This document shows, piece after piece, positions 41,453-51,375 of a stretch of DNA of 64,000 bases (positions are counted from its first letter, which is position 1; each line of letters starts with the position of its first letter). Source of the stretch: Alkalihalobacillus sp. FSL W8-0930 (GTDB lineage: Bacteria; Bacillota; Bacilli; Bacillales; Bacillaceae_D); contig CP150183.1 in NCBI GenBank assembly GCA_037965595.1, positions 2,232,001 to 2,296,000 on the forward strand, read 5' to 3'. The position numbers and the translations under genes are program-made. Under the pieces are notes generated by a model. The model made no database searches, was not told the origin of the DNA, and worked only from the letters and a program-made list of their open reading frames with translations.

Positions 41453-42915
41453 AGTGATAACCCTCTAATCGCTTCTTCGGCTACTTCTCGATCATCAAAG
41501 TGATGCTTAACTCCTGCAATGTCCTGGTACGTCTCATGCCCTTTTCCGGCAATAAGAATGACATCTCCAGGTTCGGCTTGCTCAATTGCACGCGTAATCG
41601 CCTGTTTACGATCGAGAATGGTTTCGAAATGATCTGATACTAACCCTTCTGTCATATCCTTTAAAATTAGCTCAGGATCCTCTGAGCGCGGATTATCGGA
41701 AGTGAAAATGGCACGGTCTGCTTGCTTCACAGCAATTTCAGCCATTACTGGACGTTTGCTTGCATCCCGATCTCCACCGCATCCTACAACAACCGTTACT
41801 TGTCCGTTCGTTAAGTCGGCTACTGTATCCAATACATTCTTTAAGCTATCAGCCGTATGTGCATAATCCACTATGACCGAAAATGGCTGACCACATTGAA
41901 CAGGTTCAAAGCGCCCGGCAATTCCTTTTACACGTTCAAGACTCTGTTTAATTTGAGCTAAAGTTAAACCAGAAGCGAGTGCCGCCGCTGCCGCTGCTAG
42001 TGCATTGTACACACTAAACAACCCAATTAACTTAAAACGAACTTCTGTTTCTTCTCCAAATGCTTCAAGTATAAAACTTGTGCCTTCTGGTGTGGATTTA
42101 ATCTCTTTTCCTCTGACGTCACACGCTTTGCGGATTCCATATGTAATAACATCTGCAGTTGTTAACTGTGCTAAGCGGGCACCAGAAAGGTCATCAATGT
42201 TAATGACAGCGGTTTTGCCTTCGTACGTGTTACCTAACTGAGAGAATAACAAACTTTTAGCAAAAAAGTATTTTTCCATCGTTTCGTGATAATCAAGATG
42301 ATCGGGCGTTAAGTTTGTGAACACAGCAATATCAAAGTCACACCCTCTGACTCTTCCATGATGAAGGGCATGAGAAGACACTTCCATTACAGCTGTATCA
42401 ACATTTGCTTGGACCATGTTATGAAACGTTTTTTGCAAAACAAGAGATTCTGGTGTTGTATTAGCCGTATCAAACGTTGCATCACCAATCTTTGTGTACA
42501 TTGTCCCAATCAAACCTGTTTGCTGCTTGGCATCTCGAAACATTTGATCAAGTATATGTGTCGTTGATGTTTTACCATTCGTTCCTGTCACACCGATCAG
42601 ACGAAGATTCTTTGTTGGCTCATCAAAAAAGTGACTGGCAATCCGTGCCATCGCCCGCTTGGCGTCATCTACTAGAATTAATGGGACCGAGACGTCAAGA
42701 GACCGCTCAGCAATGATTGCGGCGGCTCCTTGATCGATTGCTTTTTGGGCAAAATCATGTCCATCAACTGTGTATCCTTTTATACAAATAAAAAGCGATC
42801 CCGGGATTACATTTCTTGAATCCATTTCTACTTGCTTTATTTGAACTTGTTTCTGCTCAGGCGTTAGTTCGCTTGTTGTACGCAGCGGTCTAAGCAGTTC
42901 GTCTAATGTCATCAT
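41449..42915 (-). CDS. murE: UDP-MurNAc-dipeptide:meso-diaminopimelate ligase
   Basis: This 488-residue Mur ligase adds the third residue of the stem peptide. GVTGTNGKTSTTHIL is the ATP site. TSDNPRSEDP contains DNPR, the signature of enzymes specific for meso-diaminopimelate, so the organism should have DAP-type peptidoglycan. The C-terminal part has GKGHETYQ. AGAGGGAC lies upstream of two neighbouring ATG codons. An 89-bp gap separates it from spoVD. Confidence 0.97.
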   Translation of the reverse strand: MMTLDELLRPLRTTSELTPEQKQVQIKQVEMDSRNVIPGSLFICIKGYTVDGHDFAQKAIDQGAAAIIAERSLDVSVPLILVDDAKRAMARIASHFFDEPTKNLRLIGVTGTNGKTSTTHILDQMFRDAKQQTGLIGTMYTKIGDATFDTANTTPESLVLQKTFHNMVQANVDTAVMEVSSHALHHGRVRGCDFDIAVFTNLTPDHLDYHETMEKYFFAKSLLFSQLGNTYEGKTAVINIDDLSGARLAQLTTADVITYGIRKACDVRGKEIKSTPEGTSFILEAFGEETEVRFKLIGLFSVYNALAAAAAALASGLTLAQIKQSLERVKGIAGRFEPVQCGQPFSVIVDYAHTADSLKNVLDTVADLTNGQVTVVVGCGGDRDASKRPVMAEIAVKQADRAIFTSDNPRSEDPELILKDMTEGLVSDHFETILDRKQAITRAIEQAEPGDVILIAGKGHETYQDIAGVKHHFDDREVAEEAIRGLSL

Positions 42916-43004
42916 ATTAAGTCCCTCTCATTCACTGCAATAAGCTGTTTTCTATTCAGTCAAACATTCATGTTTACCCTATCTGAAAACATACAAACTA
43001 TATT

Positions 43005-44939
43005 TTAGTCGTTTGCGACCGATTTGTCACCCATGTAAATCCGAACCGTTGATCCTGCTGCGACTTTACTCCCAGGCAGAGGAGATTGCGTGACAACAAC
43101 TTCTCCTTCTCCTGACGCATCCAGCCTTAGATCCATGTACCCTTCATGAATTTCACGTTTTGTCCGTCCGACTAAATCAGGAACTTCCATAATCGGTTCA
43201 TCATTCCATGATACTTTTTTCTCAATTTGTTCCGTTCGCTTTTCGACCCCCATTGCGGCCAAGCTATCTCCAATAATATTCCCTACGATTGGTGCTGCAA
43301 CAATGCCTCCAAATTGCAGGGTGTCTTTTGGATTGTCGACTGCAACGTAGACAACAATTTCAGGATCATCTGCGGGTGCAAATCCAATAAATGAGACAAT
43401 GTGATTATTTTCAAGATATTTTCCGTCTTTAGCTTTTTGAGCGGTTCCTGTTTTTCCACCAACACGGTATCCATCCACGAAGGCTCCTTTACCAGTTCCA
43501 AGTGCTACGACGGTTTCTAGAGCATGTCGGACTTCTTTGGATGTTTCTTCTGAAATCACTTGTCGTTTCATATAAGGCGATTGCTGCTTCACAACTTCTC
43601 CTGAAAGAGGATCCACCCACTCCTTACCAATAAACGGTTTATATAAATACCCACCATTTACCGCCGCAGATACAGCTGTTACTTGTTGTAGTGGTGTAAC
43701 GGCAACACCTTGACCAAAGGCGGTAGTCGCTTGTTCGAGTGGTCCTACCCGGTCCCGGTTAAAGAGGATTCCAGTTCCTTCTCCCTGCAAGTCAATCCCT
43801 GTCTTTGATCCGAATCCAAAGTCCTCGATGTAATCAAACAATCTGTCCTTACCTAGTCTCTCACCTAGTGTAACGAAACCAGGGTTACAAGAATTCTGGA
43901 CGACTTCTAAGAACGTTTGTTGTCCGTGACCACCTTTTTTCCAGCAACGGAGTCGGTGTCCTGACACTTCAATATAACCCGGATCATAAAATTGATCATG
44001 CTCAAGATCAACTTCCCCTTCTTCTAATGCGGCTGCAAGTGTAATGATTTTAAAGGTTGATCCAGGCTCATATTGCATCCAGACTGGTTTATTTTGATTA
44101 TAAATTTCAGGCGATACTTCTTGGAAGTTCTCTGGATTGTAGTCTGGACGACTGCTCATTCCAAGGACCTCACCAGTTTTAGGATTCATCGCAATGGCCA
44201 TGGCTCCATCCGGATTATAGGTGGCCTCAGCAATATCAAGTTCTCGCTCCATAATTGTTTGCACTCGACTATCAATCGTTAAACGCATATCTAATCCATT
44301 TACCGGAGCCTCGTACTCATCTGCAAGATTTGGCATCCGACTATTTTTAGCTGTTGAGAAAAAGGATACATGACCTTGCTGGCCCTTAAGTTCCTCATCA
44401 TAGTATAATTCGAGCCCTGTTAAACCTTGGTTATCAATGCCAGCAAATCCTAGTACATGTGATAGGTAGTTTCCATGAGGGTAATGTCTTTTACTATCTT
44501 CGGCAATAAATACACCAGGTAATCTCAGGTTCCGTATTTCACTTGCTTTTTCTTTGCTTATTTTTTGTCCTTCAGGTCTAATCCATACTCTCGATTCAGA
44601 TTTAGTTAGCTGTTCAAGTAGACGGCTTTTATCCATATCAAGAATGGCCGCAAGACTTTCTGCACTCTGTTCAGGATTTTCAATTTGTCTTGGTACGACA
44701 AGAACAGAAGGAGCACTTACATTCGTCGCGAGCACCTCGTCATTTCGATCACGGATTTCTCCTCTTTTTGGTTCGAAAGGGATCACACGACTCCATGAAT
44801 CCATCGCTAACTGAGTGAGCTCTTCCCCTTTTACAAATTGAACGTATCCTAATCGACCAGCAATGATTAGAAAGACTGCTAGTCCTACAATTAATATCGC
44901 TATAAGTCTTTTTCTCACCGTTGTCTGAGATACTCTCAT
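43005..44939 (-). CDS. spoVD: Sporulation class B penicillin-binding protein SpoVD
   Basis: This 644-residue transpeptidase cross-links spore cortex peptidoglycan together with SpoVE. It has an N-terminal membrane anchor (LIAILIVGLAVFLIIAG), a pedestal domain and a transpeptidase domain with SxxK in EPGSTFKIITLAA, SxN in VVQNSCNPGF and KTG in VGGKTGTAQKAKDG. A single PASTA domain closes the protein (PDLVGRTKREIHEGYMDLRL). GGAGGGAG precedes the ATG. It lies between pbpB and murE as in B. subtilis, where it is read from a mother-cell promoter. Confidence 0.95.
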   Translation of the reverse strand: MRVSQTTVRKRLIAILIVGLAVFLIIAGRLGYVQFVKGEELTQLAMDSWSRVIPFEPKRGEIRDRNDEVLATNVSAPSVLVVPRQIENPEQSAESLAAILDMDKSRLLEQLTKSESRVWIRPEGQKISKEKASEIRNLRLPGVFIAEDSKRHYPHGNYLSHVLGFAGIDNQGLTGLELYYDEELKGQQGHVSFFSTAKNSRMPNLADEYEAPVNGLDMRLTIDSRVQTIMERELDIAEATYNPDGAMAIAMNPKTGEVLGMSSRPDYNPENFQEVSPEIYNQNKPVWMQYEPGSTFKIITLAAALEEGEVDLEHDQFYDPGYIEVSGHRLRCWKKGGHGQQTFLEVVQNSCNPGFVTLGERLGKDRLFDYIEDFGFGSKTGIDLQGEGTGILFNRDRVGPLEQATTAFGQGVAVTPLQQVTAVSAAVNGGYLYKPFIGKEWVDPLSGEVVKQQSPYMKRQVISEETSKEVRHALETVVALGTGKGAFVDGYRVGGKTGTAQKAKDGKYLENNHIVSFIGFAPADDPEIVVYVAVDNPKDTLQFGGIVAAPIVGNIIGDSLAAMGVEKRTEQIEKKVSWNDEPIMEVPDLVGRTKREIHEGYMDLRLDASGEGEVVVTQSPLPGSKVAAGSTVRIYMGDKSVAND

Positions 44940-45029
44940 ACTTACTCCCTCCGATTCTAAACATCTAACAAGCCCATGCTTGTATCAGCTTATGAAAAGG
45001 AGGGAGCTAAAAGAACTTACCAACTAAAA

Positions 45030-47231
45030 CTATTGATCACTTTCTTCTTCGACCTCAGGTTCGAGATCAATCTGTTCTTCCTCTGAAACCTCATCTTCAT
45101 CAGATATTTCCTGATCAGTTGAGAATTCAGCTTGAATTTGATCACCTGATTGAACCGTTTCACCAGGGGCAGGCGTCTGATTGATTAAAAATCCATTGCC
45201 TTCCTGATTAAGCTTCATATCTAGTGCTGCCGTAACTTTTAATACATCTCGTGTAGACCATCCTGAAAGATCTGGAAGTGTATATGGACCTTCGTCTGCC
45301 ACAAGAATGACTTTTTCATCTTCAAGTAACCCCACTTCCTTCTGTGGCTGTTGCGCGAGCACGTTTGAACCTGAGCCAAGAACGGTTACCTGCATATTTT
45401 GTTCTTCTAGTGTGGCCCTTGCTTCTTCAATAGACATTCCTTCAAATTCATCCATTTGATATCCTGCTTCAGTTTCTTTTTTCACTTCATCCACAGTTGG
45501 AGCAATGTTTAAATAATCTAAGCTCCGTTGCATAATGGTATTAAAGATTAACGCAACGGGCTCACTTCCAATTTCTAATTCATCAAGCTGTGGGCGTTCC
45601 ACAGCTACATATACCATCACTTTTGGATCATCCTCTGGAGCCATGCCCATAAATGAGAAGAGATTGTTCCCATGACCACGCATATATCCTGGGCCGTCTT
45701 CGTTTAATATTTGAGCCGTCCCCGTTTTACCAGCAATGTCAAAACCAGCAATCTGATAGGCGTTCCCTGTGCCTTCAGGTTCACTAACCACTTCACCTAA
45801 CAGCTTACGGACTTCTTTTGCCGTTTCGGCACTGATTGGCTGACCTACCTCTGTTGGTTTGTTTTCCTGAATGATCGTATTCGAATCATGCTCCGTGATG
45901 GAATCAATCACGTATGGCTTCATCATTTTGCCGTCATTTGCAATCGCAGTTGCTGCTTGGATAATTTGAATAGGCGTAACCGCTGAGCCTTGACCAAATG
46001 AAGTTGTCGCAGCGTCAGAGCGTCCATTTTGAGCAATTAAGCTATCTGTCTCGTTTGGAAGGTCAATTCCTGTTTTATCATAGAAGCCAAACTTGTTCCA
46101 GTAATCATATAATTTATCTGGCCCTAGCTTGTCTAATGCTAATATCATCATGGCAACATTCGATGAGCGAAGGAATCCTTCTCGAAAGGAGATTGTCCCC
46201 CAACCACCTGGTTTATGGTCATTAATCTTTGATTCTGAATCTACTTGATAGCTTCCAGACTTATATTTTTCTTCGCTGTTCCAGACTCCCTCTTCAATGC
46301 CTGCCGCAACAGTAAACATTTTCATCGTTGAGCCCGGTTCAAATCGATCGGAAACTGCATAATTTGTGTAATTTTCTACTGACTCATATTCGTTAGGGTT
46401 AAAGCTTGGACGATTACTCATTGCAAGAATCTTACCTGTTTTAGGATCAGCGACGATGGCCGTCATTTTTTTCGGTGAATAGTCTTCTTCTACTTTAGTC
46501 ATCACTTGTTCAAGTGCTATTTGAATATTTGAATCAAGGGTAAGATGAATGTCATTTCCATCCTTCGCAGGCGTAATCGTATCATTAGGGTTAGGCAAAG
46601 GATTTCCCTTATGATCACTGTCATATTGGATGGAACCATTCTCCGGGCTCAAGTATTCATCTAAGCTTCGTTCAAGCCCCATGCGCGCTTCGGCCATATC
46701 TCTTTCCGTATAGCCAATGACATGTGATGCGTATACTTGTTTAGGATAATATCTCCTAGGTTGCTTCGTAAAATGAATGCCGTCTAATTGTAAATCCTTG
46801 ATTTCCGTCATCTTTTCATAGGAGAGATTTCTTGCTCCGGATCCCAATTCAACTTGGAACTTGTCATCTTGTTCTAGCATTCGTTTTAGATCATTCGTTT
46901 CTAGACCGATAAGAGGCGCTAATTCTTTTGCCGTCTCTTCTGGATCTCTTACATGGCTAAGCTGATCTTTAGCTAGAACAGCATATACACTATACGATTG
47001 CAATTGTTCCGCTACCGCGTCACCACTTCGGTCATAGATGGTTCCTCGTTTTCCTTCAATCACTTGGCTCTTCTGCCACCGCTCTTCGGCTATCGCGGTC
47101 AGGTCCTGACCTTTCACCTCTTTTGCTGCTTGTATGTAAGCAATCCGACCGCAGAGGACTAGAAAAATCACTAAAAAGCATGCGAGCAGCATTAAAGCTC
47201 GTTTGTTTGTAACAGCTCGTTTAATATCCAT
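45030..47231 (-). CDS. pbpB: Division-specific class B penicillin-binding protein 2B
   Basis: This 733-residue transpeptidase builds the division septum. After a membrane anchor (LMLLACFLVIFLVLCG) come the pedestal and the transpeptidase domain with SxxK in EPGSTMKMFTVAAG, SxN in LRSSNVAMMIL and KTG in IAGKTGTAQILNEDG. Two PASTA domains follow (about 590-710) and an acidic tail of about 30 residues rich in Glu and Asp. It is downstream of ftsL but separated by a strong hairpin at 47276-47306. Confidence 0.96.
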   Translation of the reverse strand: MDIKRAVTNKRALMLLACFLVIFLVLCGRIAYIQAAKEVKGQDLTAIAEERWQKSQVIEGKRGTIYDRSGDAVAEQLQSYSVYAVLAKDQLSHVRDPEETAKELAPLIGLETNDLKRMLEQDDKFQVELGSGARNLSYEKMTEIKDLQLDGIHFTKQPRRYYPKQVYASHVIGYTERDMAEARMGLERSLDEYLSPENGSIQYDSDHKGNPLPNPNDTITPAKDGNDIHLTLDSNIQIALEQVMTKVEEDYSPKKMTAIVADPKTGKILAMSNRPSFNPNEYESVENYTNYAVSDRFEPGSTMKMFTVAAGIEEGVWNSEEKYKSGSYQVDSESKINDHKPGGWGTISFREGFLRSSNVAMMILALDKLGPDKLYDYWNKFGFYDKTGIDLPNETDSLIAQNGRSDAATTSFGQGSAVTPIQIIQAATAIANDGKMMKPYVIDSITEHDSNTIIQENKPTEVGQPISAETAKEVRKLLGEVVSEPEGTGNAYQIAGFDIAGKTGTAQILNEDGPGYMRGHGNNLFSFMGMAPEDDPKVMVYVAVERPQLDELEIGSEPVALIFNTIMQRSLDYLNIAPTVDEVKKETEAGYQMDEFEGMSIEEARATLEEQNMQVTVLGSGSNVLAQQPQKEVGLLEDEKVILVADEGPYTLPDLSGWSTRDVLKVTAALDMKLNQEGNGFLINQTPAPGETVQSGDQIQAEFSTDQEISDEDEVSEEEQIDLEPEVEEESDQ

Positions 47232-47275
47232 TATTGGGCTCCTCCCCCTCTTAACTAGTGGAGATTGTTCTATAA

Positions 47276-47306
47276 AAAAACTAGTTCATGAAATGAACTA
47301 GTTTTT
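47276..47306. terminator. Strong hairpin terminator overlapping the ftsL stop codon
   Basis: AAAAACTAGTTCAT (47276-47289) and ATGAACTAGTTTTT (47293-47306) form a perfect 14-bp stem with a 3-base loop and T-rich tail on both strands. On the minus strand it lies between ftsL and pbpB; the ftsL stop TAG is inside the stem. Confidence 0.8.
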
Positions 47307-47663
47307 GTTTACAACCTCTACGTTTTCAGCATTTAATTCAAAACCATTCTCTTTTGCGATACTGAATAAACGTTCAGGGTCACGAGCTTCCACTACTTGT
47401 AAATTCAAACCTTCATTCACTTGTGTTTGCTGAGTGATCGCCTGCTCAATTTCATGATTTTGTTTATTTAAGCTATAGATAGACACGTAATTATGTACAA
47501 CAAATCCTGATAGTGCGAGCACGAGCCCGGCAATCATGAGCGCTATCATTTTTTCTCCCAGCGTAATTCTCGCTCTGGAAGTGCGAATAACCTTTTTCGT
47601 TTGTGGTGTTTGTTTCGGTTGTTGATTTGGTTGATAATTCGGTTGAATTTGTCGTGCATGCAT
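47298..47663 (-). CDS. ftsL: Cell-division protein FtsL
   Basis: This 121-residue bitopic protein has a basic, Gln/Pro-rich cytoplasmic part (1-45), one transmembrane segment (MIALMIAGLVLALSGFVV) and an external coiled coil (YSLNKQNHEIEQAITQQTQV). It forms a complex with DivIB and DivIC at the septum. In B. subtilis FtsL is unstable and rate-limiting for division. It lies 12 bases after rsmH, in the expected place. Confidence 0.93.
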   Translation of the reverse strand: MHARQIQPNYQPNQQPKQTPQTKKVIRTSRARITLGEKMIALMIAGLVLALSGFVVHNYVSIYSLNKQNHEIEQAITQQTQVNEGLNLQVVEARDPERLFSIAKENGFELNAENVEVVNKN

Positions 47664-47675
47664 GGTGTGTCCCCC

Positions 47676-48611
47676 TTATATGTTCTTTTGTGCAATACGC
47701 AGTTTGGCTGATCTAGATCGATTGTTTTCGTCCAATTCTTCTTCACTAGCTACAATTGGTTTTCGTGTAATGATCTTCATTTTCGGTTCGAATCCTTCTG
47801 GAATAACCGGGAGGCCCTTAGGCAGGTCTGGCATTTTAGACCATTCTTTAAACATTTGCTTGCATAAGCGATCTTCTAATGAATGAAACGTAATGACACA
47901 AAGTCTTCCGTCTTCATTTAAGAGATCATATGAATCCTGCAAAGCCGTTTCAAATGCGCCTAATTCATCATTTACAGCAATTCGAATTGCTTGAAACGTT
48001 CGTTTAGCAGGATGACCGCCTGTTCTTCTTGCAGGAGCGGGAATGGCGTCTTTTATGATTTCAACCAATTGACTTGTTGTTTCAATCGGTTCAGTCTCAC
48101 GAAACGCCTCAATCTTTCTAGCTATTTGTTTGGAGAATTTTTCCTCTCCATAACGTGAAATGATTGAGAAAAGCTTGGCAAATGGCCACTCATTTACAAC
48201 ATGGTAGGCAGAAAGTTCTGCATCTTGATTCATTCTCATATCAAGTGGTGCGTCTTGATGATAACTAAACCCTCTTTCAGCTTGATCGAGCTGAGGAGAA
48301 GAGACACCTAGATCAAATAAAATGCCATCAACTTTTGTCACACCACGTTCATGTAACTCTTCGCGAATATGACGGAAGTTTGATTGAATCAATGTGTAAC
48401 GACCTTCATAGCTGCTTAATCTTTCATTTGCAGCATTAATGGCTGTTACATCTTGGTCAAATGCATATAAATGCCCGCCCTCAGTTAATTGCTGGACAAT
48501 TCGTTCACTATGTCCTGCGCCACCTAGCGTACAATCTACATAAATGCCATCTGGTTTAATATGTAAGCCTTTAATTGATTCTTCTTTTAAAACGGTAAAA
48601 TGATTAAACAA
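47676..48611 (-). CDS. rsmH: 16S rRNA (cytosine-1402-N4)-methyltransferase RsmH
   Basis: This 311-residue SAM-dependent enzyme (MraW) methylates C1402 in the ribosomal P site. The SAM motif is [30 protein letters not shown] and [12 protein letters not shown] are family blocks. The likely start is TTG at 48611 (reading [12 protein letters not shown]), with GAAGGTGA just upstream, which matches B. subtilis in length and N-terminus. It follows mraZ in the dcw cluster. Confidence 0.96.
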   Translation of the reverse strand: MFNHFTVLKEESIKGLHIKPDGIYVDCTLGGAGHSERIVQQLTEGGHLYAFDQDVTAINAANERLSSYEGRYTLIQSNFRHIREELHERGVTKVDGILFDLGVSSPQLDQAERGFSYHQDAPLDMRMNQDAELSAYHVVNEWPFAKLFSIISRYGEEKFSKQIARKIEAFRETEPIETTSQLVEIIKDAIPAPARRTGGHPAKRTFQAIRIAVNDELGAFETALQDSYDLLNEDGRLCVITFHSLEDRLCKQMFKEWSKMPDLPKGLPVIPEGFEPKMKIITRKPIVASEEELDENNRSRSAKLRIAQKNI

Positions 48612-48639
48612 GGGTTCACCTTCTCTTCTTAAGCTTAGC

Positions 48640-49071
48640 CTAAAGATCAAAGTCTGTTAGATTCTCTGAGATCTCAGCTAAAGACTCCTCGGATTCACCC
48701 ACATAGTGTTCCCACATCGATTGACTCCATACCTCTACTCGATTTGAGACGCCAATGACTACGCACTCTTTCTCAATCTGAGCATATTGACGTAGCGGAG
48801 CAGCTAAATTAACCCGGCCTTGCTTATCTAATTCACATTCTGATGCTCCAGAAAAGAAAAATCGGGTAAATGCACGAGCATCTTTTTTGGTGAAAGGGAG
48901 CGTTTTAAGCTGTTCTTCAAGCTTGGTCCATTCTTCGTAAGGGTAGACGAACAAACATTTATCGAGTCCACGGGTTACAACAAATGATTGACCTAATTCC
49001 TCGCGAAACTTCGCAGGAATGATCATACGGCCTTTTTCATCTACATTGTGTCGATATTCGCCCATGAACAT
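48640..49071 (-). CDS. mraZ: Transcriptional regulator MraZ
   Basis: This 143-residue protein has two AbrB-like MraZ domains ([20 protein letters not shown] and [18 protein letters not shown]). It binds repeats ahead of its own operon and in other bacteria represses or tunes the dcw cluster. The ATG at 49071 gives the standard N-terminus; GGGGGG lies about ten bases upstream. First gene of the dcw cluster, with clear operator repeats directly upstream. Confidence 0.96.
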   Translation of the reverse strand: MFMGEYRHNVDEKGRMIIPAKFREELGQSFVVTRGLDKCLFVYPYEEWTKLEEQLKTLPFTKKDARAFTRFFFSGASECELDKQGRVNLAAPLRQYAQIEKECVVIGVSNRVEVWSQSMWEHYVGESEESLAEISENLTDFDL

Positions 49072-49084
49072 GTTTTTCAGTCCC

Positions 49085-49130
49085 CCCACTAACTATCAAT
49101 AACTTACCACAACCCCCCACTTTTCACCAC
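49085..49130 (-). promoter_or_regulatory. MraZ operator: GTGG boxes at exact 10-bp spacing
   Basis: On the minus strand GTGG boxes lie at 49127-49130, 49117-49120 and 49107-49110, exactly 10 bases apart, with a further GTGGG at 49085-49089. MraZ is known to bind direct TGGG(N) repeats separated by 5 bases upstream of mraZ. A weak TTTTGT-17-GATAGT promoter overlaps the first box (about 49131-49157). Confidence 0.8.
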
Positions 49131-49158
49131 TATCTTTTCGTAAGTTTCTCCACAAAAC

Positions 49159-49191
49159 AAAAAAAATCCTGCCTAAGGCAGAATTTTTTTT
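49159..49191. terminator. Terminator of bshC
   Basis: AATCCTGCC (49165-49173) and GGCAGAATT (49177-49185) form a 9-bp stem with one G-U pair, with T-runs on both sides. On the minus strand it lies about 30 bases past the bshC stop codon. Confidence 0.85.
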
Positions 49192-49221
49192 AGATTTTAT
49201 TAATAATGTGAGAAAAATACG

Positions 49222-50850
49222 TTAGATAAAGAGTAGCTTGTGCTCCCCATTTACAGCAATCGGCTGATTAAGAAGTTGCTTTAAACCACTTTGTCCCACA
49301 ATGTTAACTAAAATGATGGGATGCATGATGCGCTCCTGTGGAGAGCCAAGTGGTTTTAGCCAGAAGATTGCTTCTTCAAACTGAGCAATTGCATGCTTGT
49401 GGGTTTCTTCTATATGACGGTGCAACCTTGATTCTAAAAACTGGATTTGATCCAATAGAAACGTTGCATTCTTTTCACTCATTGCATGCAAGGTAGGATC
49501 CATAGTACGTGCTAGTTCACGAATTGGAGCATGCACTTGATTCACATTCTCTTTCACTTGATCTACAATCTCATCGATTGGAAATGAGTGCTGAGACTTA
49601 ATCCACTCTTGTTTCAGTTGCTCACTGTCTTCTCCCAGAAGCGTCTCATAAGAGTAATCTACTCCTTCCACCCACTTTTGAATCGATCTAGGAACAATCG
49701 TCATTTGTATCCGTGGAATTAAGGGTGGCATCTTCCAACCAAATTGATTAAACACAGGTTTAAGCGTTCCCCAATAGGCAAGCTCACCAGGTCCAGGTAT
49801 AAAAGCTAGAACTGGCAGGACCCATTCCTGCATTAGTGGCCTAGTCACGACGTTATTACTAAATCGCTCTGGTTCTGCTTCAAGAATGGTTAAGAGTTCT
49901 TCTTTTGAAAAGGACTGATCATCATTTCTACATGTAAAGTATCCATCCTCATAATCGAGGCGTACTCTTTTTTGATCAACGTTTAAGAAAAGATGTGCAT
50001 TCTCTTCATCTGTAATGATAGGTGCTTGGTATCCTTTTTCAACAAACTGGGAAAGTCCCTTTTGTTGATTCGATTGGAGAGTATCTATCCTCTCAATTAA
50101 TTCTTTAAAAAAGCCGGTTTCAAGGCGTCTTAAATCAGGGTGATGTGCATCAACAAACACAAGTCCTTCTTCTTGGAAAAAATGATTCATCAATTTTATG
50201 AAAAAGTCCGTATACGTACGACATGTTGTCGCAGCCTGTTGAATCCATTTAATCAGATCACAGGTATGATCTGTTTCAGGTAAGCTTTCAAATACGCCTT
50301 CAAGCCATTTAAATAACTCTTCTTTAGGTAGTTCCTTTTCTGAAGCGGAACACTGAACATCTTCATCTTCAATTGGATGCTTACGCCACTTACCCGCTTT
50401 TTCTTTAAATACAAAGCGAATCTCCTCAAAATCATGATCTTCACCAGCCACCCAAAACACCGGGACAACTGGAATCTTTAAATCTTTTTCTTGTTGTTTC
50501 GCACTCAATACAACCGTTAGTGCTTTATATATGGTGAACAATGGTCCTGTTAAAAGACCTGCCTGTTGCCCACCAACAATCACAACCGCATCATCATTAT
50601 ATAGTTTTTTAATATTACCTAATGCTGCATCAGGATACTCAAGATCTTTGTGCGTTTCAATAAGGTGAGCAACCAAAGCTTCACGGTTTAATCTATTATC
50701 CGTTCGTTTACCCAGTTCTTCCGCACGTTTTTTCAGCCAATCCGTCGATTCATATGTATAATCAAACAGCTCATTTAGCTCTGTTCGTTGATTAAGATAA
50801 TCACGATAAAATCCTGCAGGAGGGTTTAGATGTATTTCTTTTGTTTCCAT
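49222..50850 (-). CDS. bshC: Bacillithiol biosynthesis cysteine-adding enzyme BshC
   Basis: This protein of about 542 residues adds cysteine to GlcN-malate, the last step in making bacillithiol, the main low-molecular thiol of Bacilli. The nucleotide-fold part shows VVIVGGQQAGLLTGPLFTIYKA and PVFWVAGEDHDFEEI; a coiled coil is near the C-terminus. I place the start at the ATG at 50850 with GGAAGGG upstream; a longer frame starts with GTG ten codons earlier. It lies next to mraZ, as yllA does in B. subtilis. Confidence 0.94.
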   Translation of the reverse strand: METKEIHLNPPAGFYRDYLNQRTELNELFDYTYESTDWLKKRAEELGKRTDNRLNREALVAHLIETHKDLEYPDAALGNIKKLYNDDAVVIVGGQQAGLLTGPLFTIYKALTVVLSAKQQEKDLKIPVVPVFWVAGEDHDFEEIRFVFKEKAGKWRKHPIEDEDVQCSASEKELPKEELFKWLEGVFESLPETDHTCDLIKWIQQAATTCRTYTDFFIKLMNHFFQEEGLVFVDAHHPDLRRLETGFFKELIERIDTLQSNQQKGLSQFVEKGYQAPIITDEENAHLFLNVDQKRVRLDYEDGYFTCRNDDQSFSKEELLTILEAEPERFSNNVVTRPLMQEWVLPVLAFIPGPGELAYWGTLKPVFNQFGWKMPPLIPRIQMTIVPRSIQKWVEGVDYSYETLLGEDSEQLKQEWIKSQHSFPIDEIVDQVKENVNQVHAPIRELARTMDPTLHAMSEKNATFLLDQIQFLESRLHRHIEETHKHAIAQFEEAIFWLKPLGSPQERIMHPIILVNIVGQSGLKQLLNQPIAVNGEHKLLFI

Positions 50851-50960
50851 ATATGACGAATCCCTTCCTTTGTTAGTCACTTCACGATGTTATTCTTCAC
50901 TCTTATGCTTAGACTTTATTATCATAGCAAAAGTAGATGGCAATACCAAACAGAATGAAC

Positions 50961-51350
50961 TTAAACAAAAGAAAAGATGCTCCAAATGAGTCCATATCCG
51001 CTAAGTAAAATATAAATAGTCACAAATATAAGGAAATTCAGTCTCCAGATTCCTTTAAAAAGCTTCATAGCATAGAAATCATCCATCACATTCCAATAAA
51101 TAATAGTAAATGTAATGGCTACAGTAAAAAATAAAGCGAGGACTAGCCAAACAGATGTGGGTTCCCACAGCTGACTCATAATATAGTAGACGGCCGCCAT
51201 AAACAGGATGGCTGACCCATCACTCGCCCATATGACCGCTTTACGTTTTTGTTTTATCAGCTTTACGGTTGAAATATAAATTAAATACCAACCTAGTGCT
51301 GGGATTGTGACAACGGTGGCTACCAAAGCTGCTACTGTACTTGTTACCAT
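50961..51350 (-). CDS. Small membrane protein, DUF3397-type
   Basis: This 129-residue protein has four hydrophobic segments (about 5-28, 43-60, 67-88 and 105-127) and short polar loops. Its size, topology and place between bshC and panE match DUF3397 proteins of Bacilli; I base that on memory of the family, not an alignment. No function is known. It starts with ATG, 25 bases downstream of the panE-like gene, so the two may be co-transcribed. Confidence 0.75.
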   Translation of the reverse strand: MVTSTVAALVATVVTIPALGWYLIYISTVKLIKQKRKAVIWASDGSAILFMAAVYYIMSQLWEPTSVWLVLALFFTVAITFTIIYWNVMDDFYAMKLFKGIWRLNFLIFVTIYILLSGYGLIWSIFSFV

Positions 51351-51375
51351 AAATGCTTCACCTCTAATCGATCTC

